From NCBI RefSeq assembly GCF_003626595.1, contig NZ_RBAK01000002.1, forward strand, positions 372,001 to 436,000: a stretch of 64,000 nucleotides of DNA. The letters run 5' to 3'. Below, one piece after another: positions 34,019-43,222 of the stretch. The stretch comes from Micromonospora endolithica. Lineage in GTDB: Bacteria > Actinomycetota > Actinomycetes > Mycobacteriales > Micromonosporaceae. The notes below the pieces were generated by a model, which did no database searches, was not told the origin of the DNA, and was given only the letters and a program-made list of their open reading frames with translations. Each line of letters starts with the position of its first letter. The first letter of the stretch is position 1. The position numbers and the translations under genes are program-made.

Positions 34019-34591
34019 GTGACCGCCGTCCTCGTCGCCCGCACCGCGCTCGACGCGGCTCGCTGGCGGGAGCGCCGCCGGGCCCACGAGGAGCGGGTCG
34101 ACGGCTGGCTGGTCTCGCACCTGGCCCGCCGCTGCCGGGGCGAGAGGCACCCCGTCGAGGTCTTTCTGTTCACCTACTACTCGCACCGACCGGCACAACT
34201 GCGTCGGTGGCATCCGGACGCCATGGTGGTGCTGCGCGACGCGGACCCGGCCGACCTGGGCCGCGACTACCGCGCCGACGCCGCCGGCGTCACCCTCGAC
34301 ACCGAGGGGGTACGCGCGCGGCGAGCCGAGCCTCTCGCCTGGATCCGCCGGCTGCTCCCCGCCACCGCCGGCCGCCCGGCGCGCCTCGGCTGCGTCGGGA
34401 CGCACGAGTGGGCGATGGTCTACCGGCAGACTCAGCGGGAGGTACGCCACGACCCCCGGCCGCTGCGGCTGACACCGGAACGCACCGCCGAGGTGGTCGA
34501 GGAGCGGGGGCGTACGGGCGAGTCAGGCAACTTTCGAAGGTGGGGGGAATCGAAGCGATACGAAGCGGACAAACGGTGTCGAGACCAATGA
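34019..34591 (+). pseudogene. Truncated copy of a '3-methyladenine DNA glycosylase'-annotated family gene
   Basis: The first about 165 residues align with the next gene: HPVEVFLFTYYSHRPAQLRR against HAIDDFLYDYYGTRLSVLRR, and THEWAMVYRQ against LHEWAMVYRQ. Similarity stops abruptly after VVEE, and the rest (to CRDQ) is unrelated, lower-GC sequence. The family is often annotated as 3-methyladenine DNA glycosylase in actinobacteria; I know of no proof of that activity. The conserved C-terminal third is missing, so this is probably a broken resident copy with an intact leaderless promoter. Confidence 0.65.
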
Positions 34592-35481
34592 CTCGCATGC
34601 CCGCTTCCACCTGGGCCTCCCTCTCACGGGCACACGAGGAGCGCGCTGACTCTCTCACCGCCGGACATCGAGCGCGCAAGGCCACGAGGGAACGCCACGC
34701 GATCGATGACTTCTTGTACGACTACTACGGCACCAGGCTCTCCGTGCTCCGACGCTGGCACCCGGGCGTCGACATCTCCTTGGAGCCCGGACCGAATGGC
34801 TCTGCCCCACACCGACAGTGGCGTTGGTACGCCACGGACGCGGACGGAGTCGTGAGGTTCCACGCCACAGCGTTCCTCGCCGACCGGGCTGAGACGGTGC
34901 GCTTCATCCATCGGCTGTTGTCCGCGATCGCGTCGCGACCAGCCTTCACCGGCTGCTTCGGCCTGCATGAGTGGGCGATGGTGTACCGCCAACGCGAGCA
35001 TCGGCATCCACTCCCCTTGCGACTCGGGCAAGAGGGCACTGACGCGGTGGTCGAGTCTCACCAGATCCGCTGCACGCACTTCGATGCGTTCCGGTTCTTC
35101 ACTCCCGACGCAGTCAGCCTCAACCGGCTCCGACCCACGAGGGAGAGCCAGTTGGAACTTGACCAGCCGGGCTGCTTGCACGCCTCGATGGACTGCCACA
35201 AGTGGGCAACCAAGCTGGGCCCTGCGGTTCCGGGGGATCTGGCGCTCGACTGCTTCGAGTTGGCGAGGGACATCCGGCTGCTCGACATGCAGGCGTCCCC
35301 GTACGACTTCTCCTCCTACGGGGAACCGGCGGTGGCCATCGAGACACCCGAGGGCAAGGCCGAGTACGTCGCTCGTCAACGCGAGTTCTCGCAGCGCGCG
35401 GGCCGACTACGCGCCCGGTTGATCGATGTGTGTGCCGCGCTGATCGAGGGAGCGGAGCCACCGGCAAGGCTGGGGACATGA
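34588..35481 (+). CDS. Full-length paralogue of the preceding broken gene, lower GC
   Basis: The 297-residue protein has the whole family layout: an N-terminal AHEERADSLTAGHRARK helix, DFLYDYYG, LRRWHPG, LHEWAMVYRQ, and the part missing from the previous gene, IRCTHFDAFRFFTPDAVSLN, CLHASMDCHKWA and DIRLLDMQASPYDFSSYG. It is often labelled 3-methyladenine DNA glycosylase, without evidence I know of. Codon use is visibly less GC-rich than in the neighbours, which suggests horizontal acquisition. No clear ribosome binding site precedes the ATG (34588). Confidence 0.8.
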   Translation: MTRMPASTWASLSRAHEERADSLTAGHRARKATRERHAIDDFLYDYYGTRLSVLRRWHPGVDISLEPGPNGSAPHRQWRWYATDADGVVRFHATAFLADRAETVRFIHRLLSAIASRPAFTGCFGLHEWAMVYRQREHRHPLPLRLGQEGTDAVVESHQIRCTHFDAFRFFTPDAVSLNRLRPTRESQLELDQPGCLHASMDCHKWATKLGPAVPGDLALDCFELARDIRLLDMQASPYDFSSYGEPAVAIETPEGKAEYVARQREFSQRAGRLRARLIDVCAALIEGAEPPARLGT

Positions 35482-35760
35482 TCCCCTGAGACACCCTCTC
35501 CGCGCCGCTACGTCATGGCATCTGCCATCCTGCCCCGGTTCCAAGGTTGTCCAGAAGCGGGGATCTGATTGACGCGAAGCGTCCGCGTCACAGGATCGTT
35601 GGGCTCCCTGGTGTTCATGCTCGGCGGAGAACCCGAAGATCAGGAGTCCGAAGATGGGCCCCATCGGGGCCCTCTCCTCATCTGCTGGCGGCCGTGCCGG
35701 AGTAGGGGCGTTTCCGGCGAACCGGATGGTCGGAGCCGCGCCGCTTGACAGAGTTGGATA
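35482..35760. other. Lower-GC spacer between the acquired paralogue and the LtrA gene
   Basis: GC remains lower than the flanks to about 35700. It has a 7-bp hairpin GGGCCCC-ATC-GGGGCCC (35656-35672). An 85-codon minus-strand frame starts at 35664 with GAGGAGAGG before its ATG and a hydrophobic N-terminus, but runs back into the paralogue; I do not accept it as a gene. TTGACA (35745-35750) sits 10 bases before the LtrA start. Confidence 0.4.
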
Positions 35761-38271
35761 GTGAGGAACAGCGAGCCGGTGGCGCACTTCGGCCGGATCC
35801 ACCTGGCCGAACCGGCGGCCGGCGTGAGTCGCCTGGAACTCTTCGTCGACCTGGTCTTCGTCTACGCGTTCCTCAACGTCACCAGCGTGACGGCCGAGCA
35901 GTTCAACCTCGCCGGCGTGCCCCGCGGCATGTTGCTGCTCGCGCTGCTGTGGTGGTGCTGGGTGCACTACGCCTGGCTGGGCAACGCCGTCCGACTCACC
36001 CGGGGCGCCCTGCCCGCGGTGATGTTCGGCCTGACCGCCACGCTGTTGGTGATGGCACTGACCGTCCGGGAGGCCTTCGTGGACCGACCGGGCGGGTTGC
36101 CCGGACCGCTGGTATTCGCACTGGGCTACGTGGTGGTCCGCGGCGGCCCCCTGCTCGTCACGACGTTGGCGCTGCGCCACGACGCCGGCAAGCTGCGGCA
36201 GTTCCGGCGGGCCTGGCGGCCGGCCGCCGCCGGGATGCTGCTGCTGCTCGCCTCGGCGATCCTGCCCGGAATGATCGACGACCGGCTGGTCCGGGACATG
36301 ACCCGGTTCGGTCTCGTCGTACTCGCCCTCGCCGTCGACTACGGCGGGATCTTCGTCATCGGCACCGGAGCGTGGCGGCTGCGGTCGATCCCGTACTGGG
36401 CGGAACGGCACAGTCTGATCATTCTGATCGGCTTCGGTGAGACGATCATCTCGATCGGTCTCAGTCAGGGCGCCGCCGTCGCCCAGCCGCTGACCTGGTC
36501 GGTGATCGCCGGGGTGCTGGTCAGTGTCCTGCTCGTCGGCCTGCTGTGGTGGACGTACTTCGACGTCGCCCGGTTCGCCGCCGAGCAGGCGCTGGAGCGA
36601 CTCTCGGGCGCCCGCCGGGCCCGGCTCGCCCGGGACGCCTACAGCTACCTGCACCTGCCGATGATGGCTGGGCTGATCCTGGTCTCCCTCGGGCTGAAGA
36701 CGGCCCTCACGCAGCTTCGCATCCCGTCCGAGCCGACGCTGCTCGGGCCGCTGGTGCTCTACGGCGGTGTGGCGCTCTACCTGACCGGCCTGTTCGCCTT
36801 CGAGGCCCGCACCCTGCGCATCGTCGGCCGCTCACCGCTGGTCGGTGTCGTGCTGTCGATCGGCCTGCTGCCCGTCGCCACCGGTCTGCCGGTGCTCGGC
36901 CAACTGGCGCTGCTGGTGGCCGCCACCGGGACGATGGCGCTGGCAGACGCGACCGTCTTCCGACGCCGGCACCACCGCCTCCACCAACACATCGACCTGG
37001 CCGGCGAGAAGGGTAGCGGGGTCACCCCGAAGGAACTCTTCCTCGACCTGGTGTTCGTGTACGCGTTCCTCCAGGTATCCGCCCTGCTCGCCGAGGACCC
37101 CACCTGGTCGGGCCTGTTACGGGGCATGCTGGTGCTCACCGTGCTCTGGTGGGCGTGGTGCGCGTACGTCTGGCTGGCGGGCGCGATCCGGTCGGAGGCG
37201 GCCGTGGTACGGGTGATGACGGTGGTGGTGGTCGCGGTGACCGCGGTGATCAGCATCGCCGTGCCGCAGGCCCTGGCGGACGTCACCGGCGGGCTGCCGG
37301 GGCCACTGGTCTTCGTGGCCTGCTACGCGGCGATCCGGCTGTCGCAGGTCGCCGCCCTGGGGGTGACGGCATGGCGGGAGCGGGACCCGGACCGGCGGGC
37401 GCAGGCCCTGGCCACGATGTGGCCCTCGCTGCTCGCGCTCGCCGTGCTCCTCGCCGCCGCCCTGGTGCCGCAACCGGTGGGTGACATCCGGCTGCTCTCG
37501 CCGCTGCGGGCGGGCCTCTGGCTGGTGGCGATCGCCATCGACCTCGGCGGGGTCCGGCTGGTGGACGTCGCCCGCTGGCGGATCTGGTCGGCACCGCACT
37601 GGTGCGAACGCTTCGGTCTGATCGTCATCATCGGTCTGGGCGAGGCGCTGATCGCGATCGGCACGGCCGTGGCCTACTCGCCGGTGTCGGGCCGGATCGT
37701 GCTGGCCGCCGTCCTCGGCACGGCGCTGTTGGGTGGCCTGTGGTGGACCTACTTCGGCGGTGACGCCGACGTGGGTGAGCACGTGCTGGCCGGCCGGACC
37801 GGACGGACCCGTATCGCATTGGCCCGCGACGCGTACGCCTACCTGCACCTGCCGATGATCGCGGGCATCGTGCTGATCTCCCTCGGCCTGCGGAAGACGA
37901 TGGGCGGTCTCGGTGCCCAGCCCGTCCTGGTCGCCTCCCCACCGCTGGGCGCGGTGCCCCACCTGGCGCTCTTCGGCGGGGTGCTGCTCTACCTGGTCGC
38001 CGTCGAGGGGTACTGGCGGATCGTCACCGGACGGCTGCGCCGCCGGCGGCTGCTCACGGCCGCGGCGGTGGCGGCGCTGATTCCGGTGACCGCGGGAACG
38101 GGCCCACTCGCGGCGCTCGGCGTGCTGGTGGCGACCGTCCTGCTGCTGGTCGCCTTCGAGGCGCCGGGCGACCGCAAACGGGGTGACCCCGACGGCCCCG
38201 CCGCCCCGACCGGTGACCCGACGTCACGACCCGCTGTCGACCCGGGCGCGCCGCCCGCCCGGCACCAGTGA
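35761..38271 (+). CDS. Tandem-duplicated low temperature requirement protein A (LtrA)
   Basis: The 836-residue protein consists of two LtrA domains in one chain: the signature ELFVDLVFVYAF at about 27 and again ELFLDLVFVYAF at about 425. In each half LPGPLVF, a YW/HW-x-ER(H/F) segment, and YLHLPM recur. Each half has about eleven membrane segments. LtrA was named from Listeria growth at low temperature; the molecular function is unknown. Single-domain LtrA proteins are about 400 residues, so this is a fused duplication. The GTG start has no clear ribosome binding site. Confidence 0.88.
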   Translation: MRNSEPVAHFGRIHLAEPAAGVSRLELFVDLVFVYAFLNVTSVTAEQFNLAGVPRGMLLLALLWWCWVHYAWLGNAVRLTRGALPAVMFGLTATLLVMALTVREAFVDRPGGLPGPLVFALGYVVVRGGPLLVTTLALRHDAGKLRQFRRAWRPAAAGMLLLLASAILPGMIDDRLVRDMTRFGLVVLALAVDYGGIFVIGTGAWRLRSIPYWAERHSLIILIGFGETIISIGLSQGAAVAQPLTWSVIAGVLVSVLLVGLLWWTYFDVARFAAEQALERLSGARRARLARDAYSYLHLPMMAGLILVSLGLKTALTQLRIPSEPTLLGPLVLYGGVALYLTGLFAFEARTLRIVGRSPLVGVVLSIGLLPVATGLPVLGQLALLVAATGTMALADATVFRRRHHRLHQHIDLAGEKGSGVTPKELFLDLVFVYAFLQVSALLAEDPTWSGLLRGMLVLTVLWWAWCAYVWLAGAIRSEAAVVRVMTVVVVAVTAVISIAVPQALADVTGGLPGPLVFVACYAAIRLSQVAALGVTAWRERDPDRRAQALATMWPSLLALAVLLAAALVPQPVGDIRLLSPLRAGLWLVAIAIDLGGVRLVDVARWRIWSAPHWCERFGLIVIIGLGEALIAIGTAVAYSPVSGRIVLAAVLGTALLGGLWWTYFGGDADVGEHVLAGRTGRTRIALARDAYAYLHLPMIAGIVLISLGLRKTMGGLGAQPVLVASPPLGAVPHLALFGGVLLYLVAVEGYWRIVTGRLRRRRLLTAAAVAALIPVTAGTGPLAALGVLVATVLLLVAFEAPGDRKRGDPDGPAAPTGDPTSRPAVDPGAPPARHQ

Positions 38272-38292
38272 CCCGACCGGAGTGGTCGGCGG

Positions 38293-38718
38293 TCAGTCGC
38301 CGTCCACCCGGCGATCGCGCTTCCGCTGCGCCTGGCGTTTCTTGTCGGCGAGCCGACGTTCCTTGGCGCCCCGGGACGGCCGGGTCGGGCGACGTGGCGG
38401 CGGTGGCGGGGCGACCGCCTCGCGCAGCAACGCGGCCATCCGCTCCCGCGCGGCCTCCCGGTTGGCCAGTTGGGCCCGGTGCTCGCTGGCGACCACGGTC
38501 AGCACGCCGTCGACCAACCGGCCGGCGAGCCGCTCCAACGCCCGCGCCCGCAGGGTCGTCGACAGGCCGGGCGACGCGGCCAGGTCGAAGCTCAGCTCCA
38601 CCCGGGAGTCGGTGGTGTTGACGCCCTGCCCGCCGGGGCCGGACGAGCGGGAGAAACGCTCGCGCAGCTCGCCGGCGGGGACCACCCACCGGTCGTTCAC
38701 CCGCAGCCCGTCGTCCAC
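38293..38718 (-). CDS. arfB: Alternative ribosome-rescue factor ArfB (peptidyl-tRNA hydrolase)
   Basis: ArfB enters stalled ribosomes and hydrolyses peptidyl-tRNA. The 141 residues carry the catalytic GGQ in SSGPGGQGVNTTDSRVEL and a basic C-terminal tail (AKERRLADKKRQAQRKRDRR) that senses the empty mRNA channel. The GTG start lies 6 bases after TAGCCT (38725-38730, minus), indicating a leaderless message. It is convergent with the LtrA gene. Confidence 0.93.
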   Translation of the reverse strand: MDDGLRVNDRWVVPAGELRERFSRSSGPGGQGVNTTDSRVELSFDLAASPGLSTTLRARALERLAGRLVDGVLTVVASEHRAQLANREAARERMAALLREAVAPPPPPRRPTRPSRGAKERRLADKKRQAQRKRDRRVDGD

Positions 38719-38727
38719 ACCCTGAGG

Positions 38728-39024
38728 CTAGCGTCCGCCCGGGGTGGCCGACGGGGTCGGGGACGGTTGCGGCGCCGGCTCGTCGGGTCCGGCCGCGGCG
38801 TACGCGACCGCGCCGACCAGCAGCAGGGCGATCACGCCGACCTTGGTGCTGACCACCTTGATCAGCAGCCACGCGGCGCGCCGGGCGCCGGGCACGGTCT
38901 TCTTGGCGGTCTGGTAGTCCTTCCACCCGCGCCGCGCGCGGGCGTACGACGATCCCACACCACTACCGATGATCAGGCCCACGAGCAGGAGGGCCACGAT
39001 GACAGGACGCTCCACCCACGTCAC
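38728..39024 (-). CDS. Small membrane protein, 98 residues
   Basis: I do not recognise the family. Two membrane segments, at about 8-25 and 62-80, flank a basic loop with WKDYQTAKK; the C-terminus is Pro/Ser-rich. The GTG (VTWVERPVI) lies about 6 bases after GAGTAT, a weak -10 candidate. The gap to arfB is only 9 bases, though arfB appears to have its own -10 inside that gap. Confidence 0.65.
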   Translation of the reverse strand: MTWVERPVIVALLLVGLIIGSGVGSSYARARRGWKDYQTAKKTVPGARRAAWLLIKVVSTKVGVIALLLVGAVAYAAAGPDEPAPQPSPTPSATPGGR

Positions 39025-39125
39025 TTATCCATACTCAGCGCCACATTTCCATGGGCCGATCGATCCGCGCCGGAAATCCGACAGTTCCCCTTTCCGAGCG
39101 TGGTCGCCTGGTGACTATCCGCAGC

Positions 39126-39986
39126 TCAGCCACCCTTTCCGATGATCGTGTCGGCGGTCTGCCGCACCTGGTCGATGGGGATGGCGAACCCGATGCCGAT
39201 CGAGCCGTTGCCGTCGATGGTGGCGATCGCGGTGTTCACGCCGACCACCTCGCCCCGGGCGTTCACCAACGGGCCGCCGGAGTTCCCGGGATTGATCGAG
39301 GCGTCCGTCTGCACCGCGGTGTGCCGGTTGTCGCCGAGGCGCACCTGACGGTCCAGCGCGCTGACGATCCCGGCGGTGACGGTCCCCGACAGCCCGAGCG
39401 GGGACCCGACGGCCAGCACCGGCTCGCCGACCCGGGTCGCGCCGGGCTTGGCCAGCGGCAGTGGGGCGAGCCCCGCCGACGGTGGCACCCGGAGCACCGC
39501 CAGGTCGCTGCGCGGCTCCCGGCCGACCACCTCGGCGGCCAGCCGCCGTCCGTCCGGCAGCTCGACGGTCACCGGACCGCCCCGCCCCTTGGCCAGGATG
39601 TGGTCGTTGGTGACGATGTGCTGCTGGTCGTCCACCGCGAACCCGGACCCGGTGGCGGACGCTCCCCGGCCGCTGCCGACCAGCACGGACACCACACCCG
39701 GGACGGTCTTCCCGGCCGCGGTCACCAGTTCCGCCGGCACCGGGGCGGCGGTGGCCGCGGACGACCCCGGCGCACCGTCCCGGCCGGCCACCACGCCGCC
39801 GGCCAGCGCGCCCGAGGTGGCCGAGATCGCCACCACCGCCAGCGCCGCGAGCAGCCGGCCGGGCCGCCGCCCGCCCGGGTCCCGTTCCGAGCCGGGTACG
39901 TCCCACCCGCCCCGCCCGTCGGGACCGAGTTCCGGTGAGACGAACCAGGGACCGCGCGGCTCACCCAGCCCGGTCTGCACTGCCAT
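39126..39986 (-). CDS. Membrane-anchored trypsin-like serine protease without PDZ domain
   Basis: The 286-residue protein has a cytoplasmic Pro/Gly-rich start, one membrane segment at about 45-68, then an extracellular HtrA-type protease. The triad is His in TNDHILA, Asp in RSDLAVLRV, and Ser in NPGNSGGPLV. It ends right after the protease fold, where HtrA/DegP proteins normally continue into PDZ. The ATG follows GAGGAGC. It lies 43 bases beyond the VWA gene and is probably the last gene of that operon. Confidence 0.9.
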   Translation of the reverse strand: MAVQTGLGEPRGPWFVSPELGPDGRGGWDVPGSERDPGGRRPGRLLAALAVVAISATSGALAGGVVAGRDGAPGSSAATAAPVPAELVTAAGKTVPGVVSVLVGSGRGASATGSGFAVDDQQHIVTNDHILAKGRGGPVTVELPDGRRLAAEVVGREPRSDLAVLRVPPSAGLAPLPLAKPGATRVGEPVLAVGSPLGLSGTVTAGIVSALDRQVRLGDNRHTAVQTDASINPGNSGGPLVNARGEVVGVNTAIATIDGNGSIGIGFAIPIDQVRQTADTIIGKGG

Positions 39987-40029
39987 GCGTACGCTCCTCA
40001 CGTGTTCTTCGTCGACGGTGGCCGTACGG

Positions 40030-40989
40030 TCAGGGCAGGCGGGAGAACCACCGCATCGAGCCGAACGCCGCGCCCATGGCGAACACCAGCCCCAGGCCGA
40101 TGAAGCGGGCGGAGACGTCCTGCCGCTCGATGCGGTACCCGACCGAGCTGCCGATGTCCTCGTAGACCTCGCGCAGTTCGTCGCTGGTGCTGGCCTCGTG
40201 GAACAGGCCACCGGTCTCCTCGGCGACCGCCCGCAGGGTCTGCCCGTCCACCGGCACCTGGATCGGCCGTCCGCCCCGGTCGACGAAACCGGACGGGGTA
40301 CCGAACGAGATGGTGTGCACCGGGATCTCCATCTCGACCGCGTCGGCCGCGGCCGACATCGGGTCCATCCCGGACGTGTTCGCGCCGTCGGACAGCAGGA
40401 TCACCCGGGCCGGCGGCGGATCGCTGGCCGCCTGGCCGTCGAATCCCTTGACCGCGCCGAGCGAGGTGTTGATGGCCTCGCCGATCGCGGTGCCCTGCAC
40501 CCCGGTGGCGCCCTCCACCAGCCGGCCGATCCCCTCGTGCAGCGCCTCCCGGTCGGTACCCGGCGGCACCAGCACCGCCGCGCTGCCGGCGAAGGCGACC
40601 AGGCCGACGTTGAACTCCTCGGGCAGCCCGTCGACGAACCGGCGGGCCGCGTCCTTGGCGGAGGTGAGCCGGTCCGGATCCACGTCGCGGGCCAGCATCG
40701 ACGTGGAGACGTCGACCGCGACCATCACGGTGGCCCGCTCCCGGGGTACCCGCACCTCGGCGGTGGGCCGGGCGAACCCGACCACCAGCAGCGCCAGCAT
40801 GGCCAGGAAGAGTCCGGCCGGCACGTGTCGGCGCCAGGCCGGCCGGTGCGGGGCGACCCGGTCCAGCAGGCGCAGGTTGGTGAAACGGACGGCGTACCGA
40901 CTGCGCCGGCGCTGCGTCAGCAGATAGCCGGCGACCAGGGCGAGCACCCCGAGCAGCAGCCACAACCGCACCGGCGACTCCCAGCTCAC
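40030..40989 (-). CDS. VWA domain membrane protein (BatA-like)
   Basis: The 319-residue protein has two N-terminal membrane segments (about 8-25 and 57-73). A von Willebrand A domain follows with the metal site DVSTSM at about 93-98 and LLSDGANTSG, then a C-terminal membrane segment. With MoxR and DUF58 it forms the usual MoxR-Bat group, thought to act in folding or maturation at the membrane. The GTG overlaps the DUF58 stop as GTGA. Confidence 0.92.
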   Translation of the reverse strand: MSWESPVRLWLLLGVLALVAGYLLTQRRRSRYAVRFTNLRLLDRVAPHRPAWRRHVPAGLFLAMLALLVVGFARPTAEVRVPRERATVMVAVDVSTSMLARDVDPDRLTSAKDAARRFVDGLPEEFNVGLVAFAGSAAVLVPPGTDREALHEGIGRLVEGATGVQGTAIGEAINTSLGAVKGFDGQAASDPPPARVILLSDGANTSGMDPMSAAADAVEMEIPVHTISFGTPSGFVDRGGRPIQVPVDGQTLRAVAEETGGLFHEASTSDELREVYEDIGSSVGYRIERQDVSARFIGLGLVFAMGAAFGSMRWFSRLP

Positions 40990-41999
40990 GCGGCACCTCC
41001 CCGGGTGGTGGCGGCCGGGGCCTTCGCCATCCGGCGTTGGGTGTGCACGTGCCGGACGATGTCGGCGCCCCAGTCCCGGTCGGTACGCAGGCGCAGGTGC
41101 GTCGCCCCACTACGGCGCAGCGCGTCGCGTACCTGGTCGCGTTGGGCGGCCGCGGCGGCGGCGTACCGCTCGCGCAGCCGGGCGTCGCCGGTCCACACCT
41201 CGCGCCGCCGGCCGGTCTCCGGGTCGACCAACGTGATCAGGCCGACGTCGGGCAGTTCCAGCTCACGCGGGTCGGTCACCTCGACGGCGAGGACCTGGTG
41301 CCGCGCCGCGAGCCGGCGCAGGGTGCGTTCCCACGGCACCGGGTGGGCGGGGTCGTCGGGCAGCCCGTCGAGGAAGTCGGAGACCACCACGACCAGGCCG
41401 CGTCGGGCCGCCACCCGGTGCACGGCGGCCAGCGCCTCGACCAGGTCCGGTGGCGCGAGCGGGGCGGTGTCCTCGTCGTACCCGCCGGTGCGCGGCGCGG
41501 CCAGCAGTGCCCGCAGCAGGCCGAGCAGGTGGGTCCGCCCGCTTCGCGGCGGGAACCGGCGCAGCCCGGCGGGGGTGAGCACCTGCGCGCCGAGCCGGTT
41601 GCCGACCCCGGCGGTGAGGAAGCCGACCGCCGCCACGGCGGCCACCGCCAGCTCCCGCTTGTCCAGGTCGGCGGTGCCGTACTCCATGCTGGGGCTGGCG
41701 TCGACCAGCAGCCAGGTGGTCAGCTCCCGGTCGGCGTCCACCTCACGTACGTGCGGCACGGTGGTGCGGGCGGTGACCGCCCAGTCCATCCGGCGGACCT
41801 CGTCCTCGCCCGGCCGGTACTCCCGGCTGCCCGCGGTCTCGCTGCCCGGACCGGGCAGCAGGCCCCGGTACTGCCCGTGCAGGAGACCGTCCAGCCGCCG
41901 GGTCACGGTCAGCTCCAGCCGGCGCAGCCGCGCGTCGGGGGTCAGCTCGGCCAGGCCCGGGTCGGCGGGCGCCGGCCCGGTTGCCGTCCGCCGGCTCAT
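40986..41999 (-). CDS. DUF58 domain protein
   Basis: The 337-residue protein contains the DUF58 motif YRPGEDEVRRMDWAVTART, followed by a VWA-like fold with WLLVDASPSMEYG and VVVVSDFLDG. Conserved DUF58 proteins sit between MoxR ATPases and VWA proteins as here. No membrane segment is seen. The ATG overlaps the moxR stop as ATGA, and its own stop overlaps the VWA start, so the three are tightly coupled. Confidence 0.93.
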   Translation of the reverse strand: MSRRTATGPAPADPGLAELTPDARLRRLELTVTRRLDGLLHGQYRGLLPGPGSETAGSREYRPGEDEVRRMDWAVTARTTVPHVREVDADRELTTWLLVDASPSMEYGTADLDKRELAVAAVAAVGFLTAGVGNRLGAQVLTPAGLRRFPPRSGRTHLLGLLRALLAAPRTGGYDEDTAPLAPPDLVEALAAVHRVAARRGLVVVVSDFLDGLPDDPAHPVPWERTLRRLAARHQVLAVEVTDPRELELPDVGLITLVDPETGRRREVWTGDARLRERYAAAAAAQRDQVRDALRRSGATHLRLRTDRDWGADIVRHVHTQRRMAKAPAATTRGGAA

Positions 42000-43045
42000 G
42001 CCGCCGCCAGGTCGGCCGCGTACTCCTGGTGGCCGGTGGCGATCCGGGGCGGTGGTACGGCGTCGACCAGCCGCCGGACCAGCGACTCGGCGGACACCCC
42101 GTCGGCGACGGCGTCGAACGAGAGCACCAGACGGTGGGCCAGCACGTCCACGGCCAGTTCGCGGATGTCCTCGGGCAGCACGTACTCCCGGCCGCGCAGG
42201 AGTGCCTGCGCGCGGGCCGCGGCGACCAGGCCGAGGGTGGCCCGGGGGCTCGCGCCGTACGCCAGCAGCGGCGCGATCTCCGGCAGCCCGAACCGGCCGG
42301 GGTCGCGGGTGGCCAGGATCAGCCGCACCACGTACTCGGCGAGGGCGTGGTGCACGAAGACGTGGGCGGCGCGGTCCTGCAGGTCCCGCAGGTGTCCGGG
42401 GTCGAGCACCCGTCGGGCGGTGGGCCGGTCGGCGCTCATCCGGTAGAGGATGGCGAGTTCGTCGGCGTCGCTCGGGTAGTCCACCACGATCTTCATGAGG
42501 AACCGGTCACGCTGCGCCTCGGGCAGCTGGTAGACGCCCTCGGACTCGATCGGGTTCTGGGTGGCCAGCACCAGGAAGGGGCGGGGCACCTCCCAGCTGC
42601 GCCCACCGATGGAGACCTGCCGTTCCGCCATCGCCTCCAGCAGCGCCGACTGCACCTTGGCCGGGGCACGGTTGATCTCGTCGGCGAGCACCAGGTTCGC
42701 CATGATCGGTCCCAACTCGACGTCGAACGACTCGGTGGAGGCCCGGTAGATCCGGGTGCCGACGATGTCCGACGGGACCAGGTCGGGGGTGAACTGGATC
42801 CGGGTGAAGGTGCCGCCGACGACGGTGGCGAGGGTGTGCGCGGCGAGGGTCTTGGCCACGCCGGGCACCCCCTCCAGGAGGCAGTGCCCGTCGGCCACCA
42901 GGGCGGTCAGCAGGCGCTCGACGAGCCGATCCTGCCCGACGATCACGCGTTTGACCTCGAAGAGGGTCTGTTCCAGCACGGCGCCGGTCGCGTCGGGATC
43001 GACCGGGCTGGGCAGGCTGGCCAGGGTGTCCGAGATGTCCGTCAC
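41996..43045 (-). CDS. MoxR family AAA+ ATPase
   Basis: The 349-residue protein has Walker A EGVPGVAKT, Walker B LVLADEINRAPAKVQ, sensor ATQNPIE, and the MoxR lid domain. MoxR ATPases act as chaperones with VWA partners, matching the next two genes. The GTG start (VTDISDTLASL) has GGGAAG upstream; an in-frame start 27 codons earlier (43126) would add a Cys/Pro-rich, non-conserved stretch. It heads the MoxR-DUF58-VWA-protease operon. Confidence 0.95.
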   Translation of the reverse strand: MTDISDTLASLPSPVDPDATGAVLEQTLFEVKRVIVGQDRLVERLLTALVADGHCLLEGVPGVAKTLAAHTLATVVGGTFTRIQFTPDLVPSDIVGTRIYRASTESFDVELGPIMANLVLADEINRAPAKVQSALLEAMAERQVSIGGRSWEVPRPFLVLATQNPIESEGVYQLPEAQRDRFLMKIVVDYPSDADELAILYRMSADRPTARRVLDPGHLRDLQDRAAHVFVHHALAEYVVRLILATRDPGRFGLPEIAPLLAYGASPRATLGLVAAARAQALLRGREYVLPEDIRELAVDVLAHRLVLSFDAVADGVSAESLVRRLVDAVPPPRIATGHQEYAADLAAA

Positions 43046-43222
43046 GGTGCTTGCTTCCCGTGGCGGTGCGCGGACAAACGTGGGATTAACCGGACCGGCG
43101 CGGCCGGAACAGCCGCAGACCGGCACTGGAGAGCACGTTCGTCGCCAACCACGCCGGGCCGGCGGCGGACGGTGGACGGCGCCGGCCCCTGCCCGGGGTC
43201 GGCGCCGTCGCGACGGTACGGA

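Noticed and set aside
35745..35750. TTGACA as the LtrA promoter -35
   Set aside because: It lies only 10 bases before the GTG, too close for a -10 and start unless translation begins further in.
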